Source: Dehalococcoidia bacterium (GTDB lineage: Bacteria > Chloroflexota > Dehalococcoidia > SHXV01). Taken from it: a stretch of DNA of 42,455 nt. Below are positions 1 through 7,685 of this stretch, in pieces. The stretch covers positions 1 to 42,455 of the forward strand of contig SHXV01000008.1 in NCBI GenBank assembly GCA_009693105.1, in the 5' to 3' direction. A program made the position numbers and the translations under genes. Numbering within the stretch: the first letter of the stretch is position 1; each line of letters opens with the position of its first letter. The notes under the pieces are model-generated. The model saw nothing but the letters and a program-made list of their open reading frames with translations. It was not told where the DNA came from and did no database searches.

Positions 1-426
1 GCGGCAAAGATGGGGGAGCAGCCCACCGGCAACGCCCGCGCCATCGATTACCGCTTCCCGCCCATCGTCCGCATGACGAACACCTTCATCGAGCCGGGCC
101 AGGCGTCGTTCGAAGACATGCTCGCCGGCATCGAAGACGGGCTGTACGTGAAGAACTGGTACGGCGGCACCACCAGCATGGAGATGTTCACCTTTTCCGC
201 CGGGGAGGCCTACCGCATCCGCAAGGGCCGCGTCGAGGAGTTGGTGCGCCCGGTTCAGCTGACGGGCAACCTGTTCACCACCTTGGCAAACCTGGACATG
301 GTGGGCAACGACCTGGACATGAACCAGGGCGGCGGCTGCGGCAAGCAGGGGCAGTCCCCCCTGCCCGTGTCCAACGGCAGCCCTCACATCCGCATCCAGA
401 AGTGCCTCATCGGGAGCGGCGCATGA
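1..426 (+). CDS. tldD: TldD-like metalloprotease, C-terminal part (5' truncated)
   Basis: The reading frame is open from base 1, so the gene begins outside the window; only the last ~141 codons are present. The visible part carries the C-terminal TldD signature: an NARA segment, RMTNTFIEPG, a GGT(T)SME stretch, and the terminal GGGCGKQGQ and SNGSPHIRIQ blocks. TldD forms a heterodimeric zinc protease with PmbA/TldE that degrades unfolded or modified peptides in the cytoplasm. The zinc-binding HExxxH motif lies upstream of the window and cannot be checked. Its TGA overlaps the ATG of the next gene (ATGA at 423-426), and that next gene is the PmbA partner, which supports the assignment and implies translational coupling. 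Confidence 0.93.
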   Translation, partial: AAKMGEQPTGNARAIDYRFPPIVRMTNTFIEPGQASFEDMLAGIEDGLYVKNWYGGTTSMEMFTFSAGEAYRIRKGRVEELVRPVQLTGNLFTTLANLDMVGNDLDMNQGGGCGKQGQSPLPVSNGSPHIRIQKCLIGSGA

Positions 427-1757
427 GCATAGTCGCCGGAGACGCCGTCCTGGAACGCATCCTCGACCTGGCGAAGCGCTCCGCCGACGCCGTGGAGGTC
501 TTCGCCATCTCCGCGGAGGAAACCCCCGTCCGCTTTGAGGCGAACCGGCTGAAGCAACTCTCGACGCGGCAGACCCAGGGCATTGCGCTGCGGCTGCTCA
601 AGAACGGCCGCATCGGCTTCGCCGCCAGCACCGCCCCGGACGACGCCGACGCGCTCGTCGCCATGGCGCTCGATGTCGCCGCCTTCGGCGCGGAAGCGCA
701 CTTCACCTTCCCCGGGAGCGCCGCCTATCCCACCGTCGATGTCTACAATCCCGCCGTGCTCACCGTCTCCACGGACGCCATGGTGCAGCTAGGCCAGTCC
801 CTCATCGACCGGGTGCGGGCGCAGGCGCCGGACCTCCTGTGCGAAGGCTCCGTTCGCCGCACCACGCAGGAGGTGCGCCTCCTCACCAGCGCCGGCGCCA
901 ACATGGGCTACCGCGCCACCAGCTTCTCCGTGGGCATCGAAGGGACGCTGGTGCGCGGCACCGACATGCTCTTTGTGGGCGATAGCGACGCCTCCAGCCA
1001 CCCAATCACGGATATCGGCGCCATCGCCCAGAACACCCTGCAACAGCTGGAGTGGGCGCGGGAGACCGCCTCCCCCTGCACCAGCGGCACACTGCCCGTC
1101 ATCTTCACGGCGGACGGGCTGGCCGGCGCCCTCCTCGCCCCGCTGGCCTCCGCCTTCTCCGGCCGCTCCGTCTACCTCGGCTCCTCCCCCATCGGCCACC
1201 GGCGGGGTGAGCGCGCCTACGACGAGCGGATCACGATAACCGATGACGCCACCCTGTCCTTCCGTCCCTCCAGCCGCTCCGCCGATGACGAAGGCGTCCC
1301 CAGCCGCCGACTGTCGCTGGTGGAGGGCGGCGTCATCGCCAACTTCCTCTATGACTTGCAGACGGCGGGACTCGCCGGCGTGGAGAGCACCGGCCACGGC
1401 GAACGCGGCCTTGCCACCCAGCCCGGCATCAGCAGTTCCACCCTCGTCTTCGGGACGGGGAACACCACCTTTGAGGCGATGGTGCGCGGCATCGATGAAG
1501 GCGTCGTCGTTGAGGCGCTCATGGGCGCCACGCAGGGCAACGTACAGGGCGGCGACTTCTCCGGCAACGTACTCCTCGGCTACAAGATCGAACGGGGGAA
1601 GATCGTTGGGCGGGTGAAGAACACCATGGTGGCCGGGAACGTGCACCAGGCCCTGACGGACGTGCTGGCGATCGGCTCTGAGGGCCGCTGGATCGGCGGC
1701 TCACTCTTCCTGCCGCCCATCGCCTTCAACGGCCTGAGCGTCTCCACGAACGAATAG
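423..1757 (+). CDS. pmbA: PmbA/TldE-like metalloprotease subunit
   Basis: This 444-aa protein has the length of the PmbA/TldE family (about 450 aa). It has the family's N-terminal 'VEVFAIS.EE' region, central 'TSFSVGIEGTLVRGTDM', and C-terminal 'GATQGNVQGGDFSGN' and 'VGRVKNTMVAGN' blocks. PmbA lacks the HExxxH site of TldD and acts as its partner in a heterodimeric peptidase. I chose ATG 423, which overlaps the tldD stop as ATGA and has a GGGAG ribosome site about 6 nt upstream. A longer reading from GTG 402 is possible but would add seven low-complexity residues. The gene is followed after 11 nt by the HEAT-repeat gene, so the two are probably co-transcribed. Confidence 0.93.
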   Translation: MSIVAGDAVLERILDLAKRSADAVEVFAISAEETPVRFEANRLKQLSTRQTQGIALRLLKNGRIGFAASTAPDDADALVAMALDVAAFGAEAHFTFPGSAAYPTVDVYNPAVLTVSTDAMVQLGQSLIDRVRAQAPDLLCEGSVRRTTQEVRLLTSAGANMGYRATSFSVGIEGTLVRGTDMLFVGDSDASSHPITDIGAIAQNTLQQLEWARETASPCTSGTLPVIFTADGLAGALLAPLASAFSGRSVYLGSSPIGHRRGERAYDERITITDDATLSFRPSSRSADDEGVPSRRLSLVEGGVIANFLYDLQTAGLAGVESTGHGERGLATQPGISSSTLVFGTGNTTFEAMVRGIDEGVVVEALMGATQGNVQGGDFSGNVLLGYKIERGKIVGRVKNTMVAGNVHQALTDVLAIGSEGRWIGGSLFLPPIAFNGLSVSTNE

Positions 1758-1768
1758 GGAATGTGACG

Positions 1769-2689
1769 ATGACCATCCGCTCCTACCTCGCTGAGCTTGC
1801 CGATGAGGGCCGTCCCCCGGCGGTGGCGCAGCTAAAGAACCTGTCCTCCCTTGCTTCAGCCGACCTTTCGGCGCTGCGCGAACTATGGCCGTCGATCCCC
1901 GCCCCCCGCCGGGCCCACGTCGTGCAGCGGCTGGTCGAGCTTGGGGAAGAGAACGTGGACCTGGATTACAGCGCCGTCTTTCTGAGCGTGTTGGACGATC
2001 TCGATCCCTCCGTGCGGCTATCAGCGATGCAGGGCCTCTGGGAATACGAAGGGCGCGACCTTATCGACCCGCTCCTCGCCCTGCTGCGAGATGATGAGGA
2101 GCCGGGGATTCGCGCCGGCGCCGCCCTCCTCCTGGGCCAGTACGAGTATCGCGCCGAGTTCGATGATCTGCGGCAGGCCGACGTCAGCCGCATCGACGCC
2201 GCCTTGATCGCGACGGTGCAGGATGAGGACAGCTCGATCGAGGTCCGCGCCCGCGCCCTGGAAGCGGTCAGCGTGCGGACGATCCCCGTGGTACGCGACC
2301 TCATCGAAGACGCCTACGAAAGCGGCAACCAGCGGCTGCGCATCAGCGCCATCCACGCCATGGGCCGCAACTGCGATCCGGACTGGCTCCCCTTCCTCTT
2401 CGATGATCTGGCGGACGATGACCCGGAGGTGCGCTGCGAGGCGGCCATCGCCTGCGGTTCCATCGCCGATGACGCCGCCACGGAGGAGCTGCTCCCCCTC
2501 CTGGACGACGAGGACGTTGACGTGCACGTGGCCGCCATCTCCGCACTGGGCGCCATCGGCGGGCCGCAGGCGGCGCAGGCGCTGCGCACGCACGATAGCG
2601 GCGGCAATGAGGCGATCCGGCAGGCGATCGAGGACGCCCTCGATGAAATCCAGCAGATCCAAAACGTCTTCGATTTTGGGCTGAACTAA
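1769..2689 (+). CDS. HEAT-repeat protein
   Basis: This 306-aa acidic protein is built from tandem alpha-helical HEAT/PBS-lyase-type repeats. Recurrent units such as 'DPSVRLSAMQGLWEYEG', 'EPGIRAGAALLLGQY', 'DPEVRCEAAIACGSI' and 'DVDVHVAAISALGAIG' are spaced at roughly 30 to 40 residues. Such proteins serve as scaffolds for protein-protein contacts; no catalytic motif is visible and the partner is unknown. ATG 1769 is preferred over GTG 1763 because an AGGGA site lies 8 nt upstream of it. The stop codon (TAA) directly abuts the ATG of the Nudix gene, so it belongs to the tldD-pmbA transcription unit. No transmembrane or signal segment is visible, so a cytoplasmic location is likely. Confidence 0.85.
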   Translation: MTIRSYLAELADEGRPPAVAQLKNLSSLASADLSALRELWPSIPAPRRAHVVQRLVELGEENVDLDYSAVFLSVLDDLDPSVRLSAMQGLWEYEGRDLIDPLLALLRDDEEPGIRAGAALLLGQYEYRAEFDDLRQADVSRIDAALIATVQDEDSSIEVRARALEAVSVRTIPVVRDLIEDAYESGNQRLRISAIHAMGRNCDPDWLPFLFDDLADDDPEVRCEAAIACGSIADDAATEELLPLLDDEDVDVHVAAISALGAIGGPQAAQALRTHDSGGNEAIRQAIEDALDEIQQIQNVFDFGLN

Positions 2690-3154
2690 ATGAGCGCGCG
2701 GCGATCATCCGGCCCCCTGGAAACCCGGCAGGCCACCTCCGCCGGGGGCATCGTCTATCGCCGTGACGGGGACGGCGGAGTAGAGGTCGTTATCTGCGGG
2801 CGCACGCCGGATAAGCTCTGGGGGCTACCCAAGGGCACGCCCAACCCGGGGGAATCGCTAGAGGAGACGGCGCTGCGCGAGGTCTGCGAGGAGACGGGGT
2901 TGGACGTGGCGATCGAGCAGAAGGTGGGCACCGTCACCTACTGGTTCGCCCGCCCGGCGGAGGGCGTGCGCTTCCACAAGTCCGTGCACCACTACCTCAT
3001 GCGCGCCACCGGCGGCGATGTCGCCAACCATGACCATGAGTACGATACGGTGGTCTGGCTGCCCGCCGACCACGCCCTGCAGGCGCTGAGCCATGAGAAC
3101 GAGGCGAACATCCTGCGTAAGGCGCTGGCGCTCATCGCGGCCGAAGCGCCGTGA
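2690..3154 (+). CDS. Nudix hydrolase
   Basis: This 154-aa protein contains a complete Nudix box: GTPNPGE followed by SLEETAL and REVCEETGL, matching GX5EX7REUXEEXGU. The REVCEE glutamates are the expected metal ligands. The fold starts at 'SAGGIVYRRDG' and ends with a helix rich in Ala and Leu. Nudix enzymes cleave nucleoside diphosphates linked to another group (NDP-sugars, Ap4A, oxidised dNTPs, capped RNA ends). The 'WGLPKG.PNPGES' version resembles the Ap4A/MutT-like group, but the substrate cannot be read from sequence. Its ATG starts on the base after the upstream TAA, and its TGA overlaps the GTG of the GNAT gene, so it is tightly coupled on both sides. Confidence 0.9.
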   Translation: MSARRSSGPLETRQATSAGGIVYRRDGDGGVEVVICGRTPDKLWGLPKGTPNPGESLEETALREVCEETGLDVAIEQKVGTVTYWFARPAEGVRFHKSVHHYLMRATGGDVANHDHEYDTVVWLPADHALQALSHENEANILRKALALIAAEAP

Positions 3155-3714
3155 CGATCGAAGACGCGCTCCGTCCGCTGAGCGATGGCGAGGTGGTCAT
3201 GCGGGGCGAGCGCGTGACGCTTCGCCGCAAGCGTCTGGCTGACGCCGGCAACGACTATGCCTGGCGCGCCGACCCTGAGCTGGCGCGCTTCGACGCCGCT
3301 CCCCCGCTCCGGATCGACTTCCAGGACTTTCTCCTCATCTACGCCGATGATCTGGAGCGCCCTGACCCCCGCCGCCGCACCTACGCCATCGAAGATGAGC
3401 GGGGGCGGCACATCGGCAACGTCATGTATTACAACATCGACCAGCGGAAAAAGCAGGCGGAACTGGGGATCACGATCGGGGAGCGCGACGCCTGGAGCCA
3501 GGGGTACGGCAGCGATGCGGCGCGCGCCCTGTTGCGGGTCGTCTTCACCCAGACGGACCTGACGCGCGTATTCCTCAACACCCTGATCTGGAACGAGCGC
3601 GCCCAACGCGCCTTTGAGAAGGCGGGGTTCCAGCGCTGTGGCCGCGACCGGCGCGATGGCTACGACTTCATCGTCATGGAAGCGCTGCGCAACGCCGGCG
3701 AGGACAGCGAGTAG
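3151..3714 (+). CDS. GNAT family N-acetyltransferase (RimJ/RimL type)
   Basis: This 187-aa protein begins at GTG 3151, overlapping the Nudix stop (GTGA). It has the GNAT order: a beta strand 'MRGERVTLRRKRLAD', a central 'IGNVMYYNIDQRKKQAELGITIGERDAWSQGYGSDAARALL' core with the acetyl-CoA-binding Q/R-x-x-G-x-G/A-like turn (SQGYGSDA), and the C-terminal 'NERAQRAFEKAGFQRCGR' motif typical of the RimJ/RimL branch. RimJ/RimL-like enzymes acetylate protein N-termini or small amines; the substrate is not predictable. It is the last gene of the left-hand plus-strand unit and converges on the MFS gene with a 7-nt gap; I see no hairpin between them. Confidence 0.87.
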   Translation: MTIEDALRPLSDGEVVMRGERVTLRRKRLADAGNDYAWRADPELARFDAAPPLRIDFQDFLLIYADDLERPDPRRRTYAIEDERGRHIGNVMYYNIDQRKKQAELGITIGERDAWSQGYGSDAARALLRVVFTQTDLTRVFLNTLIWNERAQRAFEKAGFQRCGRDRRDGYDFIVMEALRNAGEDSE

Positions 3715-3721
3715 ACCCGCC

Positions 3722-5002
3722 CTACTGAATCCGCCGGTACGCCGGGACAAGGACGACCATCGCCGCCACGAACACCGTGACGATGATCCCTGCCATCGCG
3801 ATCGTCATCGGCGCACCAATGCTGTCGGCGAGCATGCCCATCGGCATCGCCGAGAGCGGCATGAGCGAAAACGTCATCATGAACACGCTCATGACCCGCC
3901 CGTAATACTGCTCGTTCGTGTGTTCCATGATCATGGAGTTGTTGAGTGACATGTAGGAGCTGCTCACCAGCCCCAGCACCGCCACGGAAATCAGCGCCAT
4001 TACGAAGGACCCGGACAGCGCGAACCAGATCAGCGCCAACCCAAACCCGATGCCCATCACCGCCTGCACCCGGCCGCGGCCCTGCATATCGCTGAATGAA
4101 GCGATGGCGAGCGAACCGAGAAGCGCACCCACGCCCACGGCGGCGTACAGGATCCCCAGCCCCAGCGAGCCGACGTGGAGCACGTCCTTCTGGAATACCG
4201 GCATCAACATCTGGAACGGCATGCCAAACAGGATGGGAACGAACGCCAGTCCGATCAGCACCACCAGCGTCTGGTTCTTGCCGATGTAGACGAACCCCGA
4301 CTTTAACTCCTGGGCCATCGGCAGGCGCGCCCGCGTGGAAACCTTGCCTGCGGGCAGGAGAAACAGCGACCACACGGCGAGACCATACAGGGCCGTCATG
4401 AAGTAGAACGTCCCCGTCATACCGACGAAGGGGACGCTGATCAGGATGCCGGCGAAGGCCGGGCCCAGGATGCGGCTGACGTTCATGCCCGCGTTGTTCA
4501 GGGCGATGGCGTTCATCAGCTTGTCGTGCCCCACAAGCTCCGGGATGATCGCCTGGCGAGAGGGCATGTTAAAGGCGAAGATGGTGCCCTGCCCCAGACC
4601 CAGCACAAACAGATGCCATATCTCGATCAGGCCAGTGTGCACCAGCACCGCCGTGATCAAGGAGAGGACGCCCATGCAGGTCTGGGTGGCCAGCAACACG
4701 CTCCGTTTCTGAGCGCGGTCCGCCAGGACGCCGCCGAAGAGGGAAAAGACTAGCATGGGAACGCCCCAGGCTAGGCTGACGATGCCCAGTGCCGTGGCCG
4801 ATCCCGTCAGGTTATACGCCAGGTAGCCCCGCGCCACGATGTTCAGCTGCATTGCCACGAAGCCGGCCACCATCCCCCACCACATCGTGCGGTAGGCGGG
4901 GATGCCCAGGGTGCTGAAGGTGCGCCGCCACCCCACCTCCCGAATAGAGATGTTGCGGTGCATACGGGCATCGGCTGGCAAGGGACGGGGAGACGTGGCC
5001 AT
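3722..5002 (-). CDS. MFS transporter (drug/siderophore exporter-like)
   Basis: This 426-aa membrane protein has about twelve hydrophobic segments and the loop 2-3 signature 'GGVLADRAQKRSVLL', typical of the major facilitator superfamily and closest in style to the DHA3/EntS-like exporters. 'GLGQGTIFAFNMPSRQAIIPELVG' and 'NAIALNNAGMNVSRILGPAFAGILI' are also typical of that branch. It should act as a proton-coupled efflux pump in the cytoplasmic membrane; the substrate is unknown. I chose ATG 5002, which has a GAGG site 8 nt upstream; the open frame continues further upstream but would run into the hairpin at 5023-5059. It lies downstream of sucD on the same strand, separated by that hairpin. 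Confidence 0.88.
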   Translation of the reverse strand: MATSPRPLPADARMHRNISIREVGWRRTFSTLGIPAYRTMWWGMVAGFVAMQLNIVARGYLAYNLTGSATALGIVSLAWGVPMLVFSLFGGVLADRAQKRSVLLATQTCMGVLSLITAVLVHTGLIEIWHLFVLGLGQGTIFAFNMPSRQAIIPELVGHDKLMNAIALNNAGMNVSRILGPAFAGILISVPFVGMTGTFYFMTALYGLAVWSLFLLPAGKVSTRARLPMAQELKSGFVYIGKNQTLVVLIGLAFVPILFGMPFQMLMPVFQKDVLHVGSLGLGILYAAVGVGALLGSLAIASFSDMQGRGRVQAVMGIGFGLALIWFALSGSFVMALISVAVLGLVSSSYMSLNNSMIMEHTNEQYYGRVMSVFMMTFSLMPLSAMPMGMLADSIGAPMTIAMAGIIVTVFVAAMVVLVPAYRRIQ

Positions 5003-5022
5003 ACAGGGAACCTCAGCGGGGC

Positions 5023-5059
5023 AAGGAAAGCCCCGGCCAGTATAGCCGGGGCTTTCCTT
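5023..5059 (-). terminator. 15-bp perfect hairpin between sucD and the MFS gene
   Basis: AAGGAAAGCCCCGGC (5023-5037) is the exact reverse complement of bases 5045-5059, giving a 15-bp stem with a 7-base loop. On the minus strand it follows the sucD stop (5093) and precedes the MFS start (5002). The U tract is short and mixed (TTTCCTT), so it may be a partial or factor-assisted terminator that lowers read-through from sucCD into the exporter gene. Confidence 0.7.
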
Positions 5060-5092
5060 CACGTCTACGTGAGGGTGTGCGGCGTCAGCGAT

Positions 5093-5965
5093 TCACCGCT
5101 TCAGCACCTTCGCCATCGTGGCACCGATTTCCGCCGGGCTGCCGCAGATCACCGCGCCCGCCTTCGCCAGCGCATCCTTCTTCGCCGCCGCCGTCCCCTG
5201 GTTGCCGGCGATCACCGCGCCCGCATGGCCCATGCGCCGCCCGGCGGGAGCGGTGCTTCCAGCGATGAACACGACCACCGGCTTCTTCATAGACGACCGG
5301 ATATACTCCGCCGCCTCCTGCTCCGCCGTCCCACCAATCTCGCCGATGAGTACGACAGCGTCCGTCCCCGGATCATCGTTGAACATCGCCAGCGCCTGGG
5401 TCTGCGTCGTGCCGATGACCGGGTCGCCGCCCACGCCGACGCAGGTGCTCTGCCCGATGCCCAGGGCCGTGAGCTGATCGACCGCCTCATACACCAGCGT
5501 GCCGGAGCGGGAGATCACGCCCACCCGGCCCGGCAAAAAGACCTGTCCCGGCATGATCCCCACGCGCGCCTCGCCGGGGGTGATGACACCGGGACAGTTG
5601 GGGCCGATGAGGGTAACGCCGCTGCCCCGCAGCGCCCGCTTCACCCGCACCATGTCCAGCGTAGGAATGCCCTCCGTGATGCAGACCACAACCGGGATCC
5701 CCGCCTCGGCGGCCTCCAGTATGGCATCGGCGGCGCCCGCCGGCGGCACAAAGATGAGGCTGACGTTGGCCTGCGTCGCCTTCACCGCTTCCCGCACCGT
5801 GTCGAAGACCGGCCGCTCCAGCACGATCTCGCCACCACGGCCGGGCGTGACGCCCGCCACCACGGTGGTGCCGTACTGGATGCAGCGCTCCGTTTGGGCG
5901 CTCCCCTCACGTCCGGTCATCCCCTGCACCAGGAGGCGGGTCTGCTTCCCAACAAGAATGCTCAT
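5093..5965 (-). CDS. sucD: Succinate-CoA ligase, alpha subunit
   Basis: This 290-aa protein matches the SucD family in length and sequence. It has the CoA-binding Rossmann part '[13 protein letters not shown]' near the N-terminus, '[13 protein letters not shown]', and the '[11 protein letters not shown]' loop in which His247 is the expected phosphorylated catalytic histidine. With SucC it interconverts succinyl-CoA and succinate with nucleotide phosphorylation in the TCA cycle (cytoplasm). The ATG at 5965 has a GGGGGAG site about 6 nt upstream. It follows sucC with a 60-nt gap, so the two form one operon in the usual beta-alpha order. A strong hairpin lies just after the stop. Confidence 0.97.
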   Translation of the reverse strand: MSILVGKQTRLLVQGMTGREGSAQTERCIQYGTTVVAGVTPGRGGEIVLERPVFDTVREAVKATQANVSLIFVPPAGAADAILEAAEAGIPVVVCITEGIPTLDMVRVKRALRGSGVTLIGPNCPGVITPGEARVGIMPGQVFLPGRVGVISRSGTLVYEAVDQLTALGIGQSTCVGVGGDPVIGTTQTQALAMFNDDPGTDAVVLIGEIGGTAEQEAAEYIRSSMKKPVVVFIAGSTAPAGRRMGHAGAVIAGNQGTAAAKKDALAKAGAVICGSPAEIGATMAKVLKR

Positions 5966-6025
5966 GCCTTACTCCCCCCGGGGCCTGCGGCCCCGCCTAT
6001 TCATTTCAGCAACCGTGAAACGGTC

Positions 6026-7186
6026 TTACTTCGCCGCCTGGACAGCCAGTTTTGCCGCCTCCCCCAGGTCCTTCGCCCGGATAACGTTGACCTTGGCGGC
6101 GGCGAGCAGCGCCTCCCCCTCGTCCACGTTCGTCCCGGCCAGCCGGGCCACCACCGGCACGTCGATGTTGAACTGCTTCTGCGCGTCAATGATGCCCTGG
6201 GCGATGACGTCGACGCGGGCCATGCCGCCGAAGATGTTGAACAGCACCACCTTGACCGCGGGGTCAGCCGTGATGATCTTGAGCGCGTTCACCACCCGCT
6301 CCGAGTCGTTGACGGTGCCGATGTCGAGGAAGTTCGCGGGCTCCCCCCCGGCCAGCTTGATGCTGTCCATCGTCGCCATGGCCAGGCCGGCGCCGTTCAC
6401 GACGCAGCCGATGTTGCCATCGAGCTTGATGTAGTTGAGGATGCCCATCTCGTGGGCCTGAACCTCCAGTGGGTCCTCTTCGTCCTTGTCCCGCAGCTCC
6501 ACGAGGTCCTTGTGACGGAAGTCCGCGTTGTCATCGAACGTCACCTTCGCGTCCAGCGGCAGCAGCCGGCCGTCAGTGGTGACCACCAGCGGATTGACCT
6601 CGACAAGCGAGCAGTCCTTAGAGACGTACAGGTCGTACAGCGCGCCGAAGAGCTGAACGGCGGAGCGCAGGAGATCCCCCCTGAGCCCCAGGCCGAAGGC
6701 AATCTGGCGGCCCTGGTACGGCTGATATCCGGTGGCCGGGTCCACCGGGATGCGGATGATCTTCTCCGGCGTGTTCGCCGCAACCGCCTCGATGTCCATG
6801 CCACCCTCGGCGGAGGCCATCAGGATCGGCATGCCGATAGCGTTATCAAGCAGGATGGCGAAGTACAGCTCCCGCTCGATCGGCATCTGCTCTTCGATGA
6901 GCACCCGCTGCACCTTCTGGCCCTGGGGGCCCGTCTGGTGGGTGATCAGCTGCATGCCGATGATCTGGGAGGCGACCTTCGCCGCCTCATCCGGGGAGTT
7001 CGCCAGCTTCACCCCCCCGCCCTTTCCGCGTCCGCCGGCGTGAATCTGCGCCTTGACCACGACCTTGCCGCCAAGGTCCTGCGCGATCTTCTTCGCCTCC
7101 TCCGCTGTGGCGGCGACCTGGCCGCGAGGCACCGGGACGTTGAATTGCTGAAAGAGCTGTTTTGCCTGGAACTCGTGAATCTTCAC
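6026..7186 (-). CDS. sucC: Succinate-CoA ligase, beta subunit
   Basis: This 386-aa protein is the length of SucC (about 388 aa). It starts with the conserved 'KIHEFQAKQLF', has an ATP-grasp domain ('VVKAQIHAGGRGKGGGVKLA'), 'EVNPLVVTTDG' and the C-terminal CoA-ligase domain with 'FNIFGGMARVDVIAQGI'. It supplies the nucleotide-binding half of succinyl-CoA synthetase. I chose GTG 7186, which places the family's normal N-terminus right at the start and has GGAGG 5 nt upstream. The frame stays open to 7255 but the extra residues are unlike the family, and the predicted promoter (7226-7255) overlaps that extension. Confidence 0.96.
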   Translation of the reverse strand: MKIHEFQAKQLFQQFNVPVPRGQVAATAEEAKKIAQDLGGKVVVKAQIHAGGRGKGGGVKLANSPDEAAKVASQIIGMQLITHQTGPQGQKVQRVLIEEQMPIERELYFAILLDNAIGMPILMASAEGGMDIEAVAANTPEKIIRIPVDPATGYQPYQGRQIAFGLGLRGDLLRSAVQLFGALYDLYVSKDCSLVEVNPLVVTTDGRLLPLDAKVTFDDNADFRHKDLVELRDKDEEDPLEVQAHEMGILNYIKLDGNIGCVVNGAGLAMATMDSIKLAGGEPANFLDIGTVNDSERVVNALKIITADPAVKVVLFNIFGGMARVDVIAQGIIDAQKQFNIDVPVVARLAGTNVDEGEALLAAAKVNVIRAKDLGEAAKLAVQAAK

Positions 7187-7225
7187 GTTGGCCTCCGAGG
7201 GGAAATTGGGGGAAACGCCCCTCGG

Positions 7226-7255
7226 GTTATAGCCTACCTCGGCGGCACGGGGCAA
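7226..7255 (-). promoter_or_regulatory. Predicted sigma70-type promoter for sucCD
   Basis: On the minus strand TTGCCC (7255-7250) and TATAAC (7231-7226) are separated by 18 bp and lie about 40 nt upstream of the sucC GTG. The expected transcription start is near 7219. Confidence 0.55.
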
Positions 7256-7265
7256 GCGCCGGCGC

Positions 7266-7463
7266 TTACAGTCTTGCCGCTAGCCGCGCCAGCAGCGCCC
7301 CGGCGGCGGCCCGGAGCGCGCCTGCCCCCAGGGAAGCCGCCCACAAACGCCAATCGCTGATCTTCGCCGGATCGAACGCCGCCACCACCTGCAGCACCGC
7401 CACAACGGCGGCCACCAGCGCCGCCCACACCAGCTCATCCCGCTGCTTGAATTCGTATCGCAT
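7266..7463 (-). CDS. Small membrane protein, hypothetical
   Basis: This is a tentative 65-aa protein with a charged N-terminus (MRYEFKQRDELVW), a hydrophobic segment at about residues 12-30 and a second Ala/Leu-rich stretch near the C-terminus, so one or two membrane passes are likely. I do not recognise a family. In its favour is a GGAGGA site a few bases before ATG 7463 on the minus strand. Against it are its small size and high-GC background, where chance open frames are common. It lies upstream of the sucCD promoter on the same strand, between that operon and the divergent nusA operon. Confidence 0.45.
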   Translation of the reverse strand: MRYEFKQRDELVWAALVAAVVAVLQVVAAFDPAKISDWRLWAASLGAGALRAAAGALLARLAARL

Positions 7464-7553
7464 CCGCTCCTCCAATCCACCGCCGGCGCCGTCGCCCGCC
7501 GCTATTGTCCGGCCCCGCCGGACGCCCCGTCATCGCCCCACTGTCACCGGCGA

Positions 7554-7582
7554 TTGCGAGGGCGGGAATGGGATGCTATACT
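7554..7582 (+). promoter_or_regulatory. Extended -10 promoter of the nusA operon
   Basis: TTGCGA (7554-7559) and TATACT (7577-7582) are 17 bp apart, and TGC (7574-7576) directly precedes the -10 box, making an extended -10 element. The predicted start at about 7589 lies only some 18 nt before the hairpin at 7607. Confidence 0.75.
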
Positions 7583-7606
7583 GCAAAACGTACACGGCAC
7601 TTCTTC

Positions 7607-7635
7607 AAAAAGTGGGCGGCGCCGCCCACTTTTTT
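7607..7635 (+). terminator. Intrinsic terminator in the nusA leader (putative attenuator)
   Basis: Bases 7607-7634 are a perfect 28-nt palindrome (AAAAAGTGGGCGGC and its reverse complement) ending in a run of six T (7630-7635) and then GTTTG. This is a textbook Rho-independent terminator. It lies between the predicted nusA promoter and the nusA start (7686), so in that transcript it would act as an attenuator. Because the stem is a palindrome it could also stop minus-strand transcription. Confidence 0.85.
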
Positions 7636-7685
7636 GTTTGGTCATTCTTGGGAGAAGGGCGAAAGGAACCGGACACCAGAACGCT

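Noticed and set aside
4958-7360. 800-codon open frame on the plus strand across sucD and sucC
   Set aside because: It is the antisense shadow of two clear genes in GC-rich DNA; the product is low-complexity (His/Arg/Asp-rich) and matches no family.
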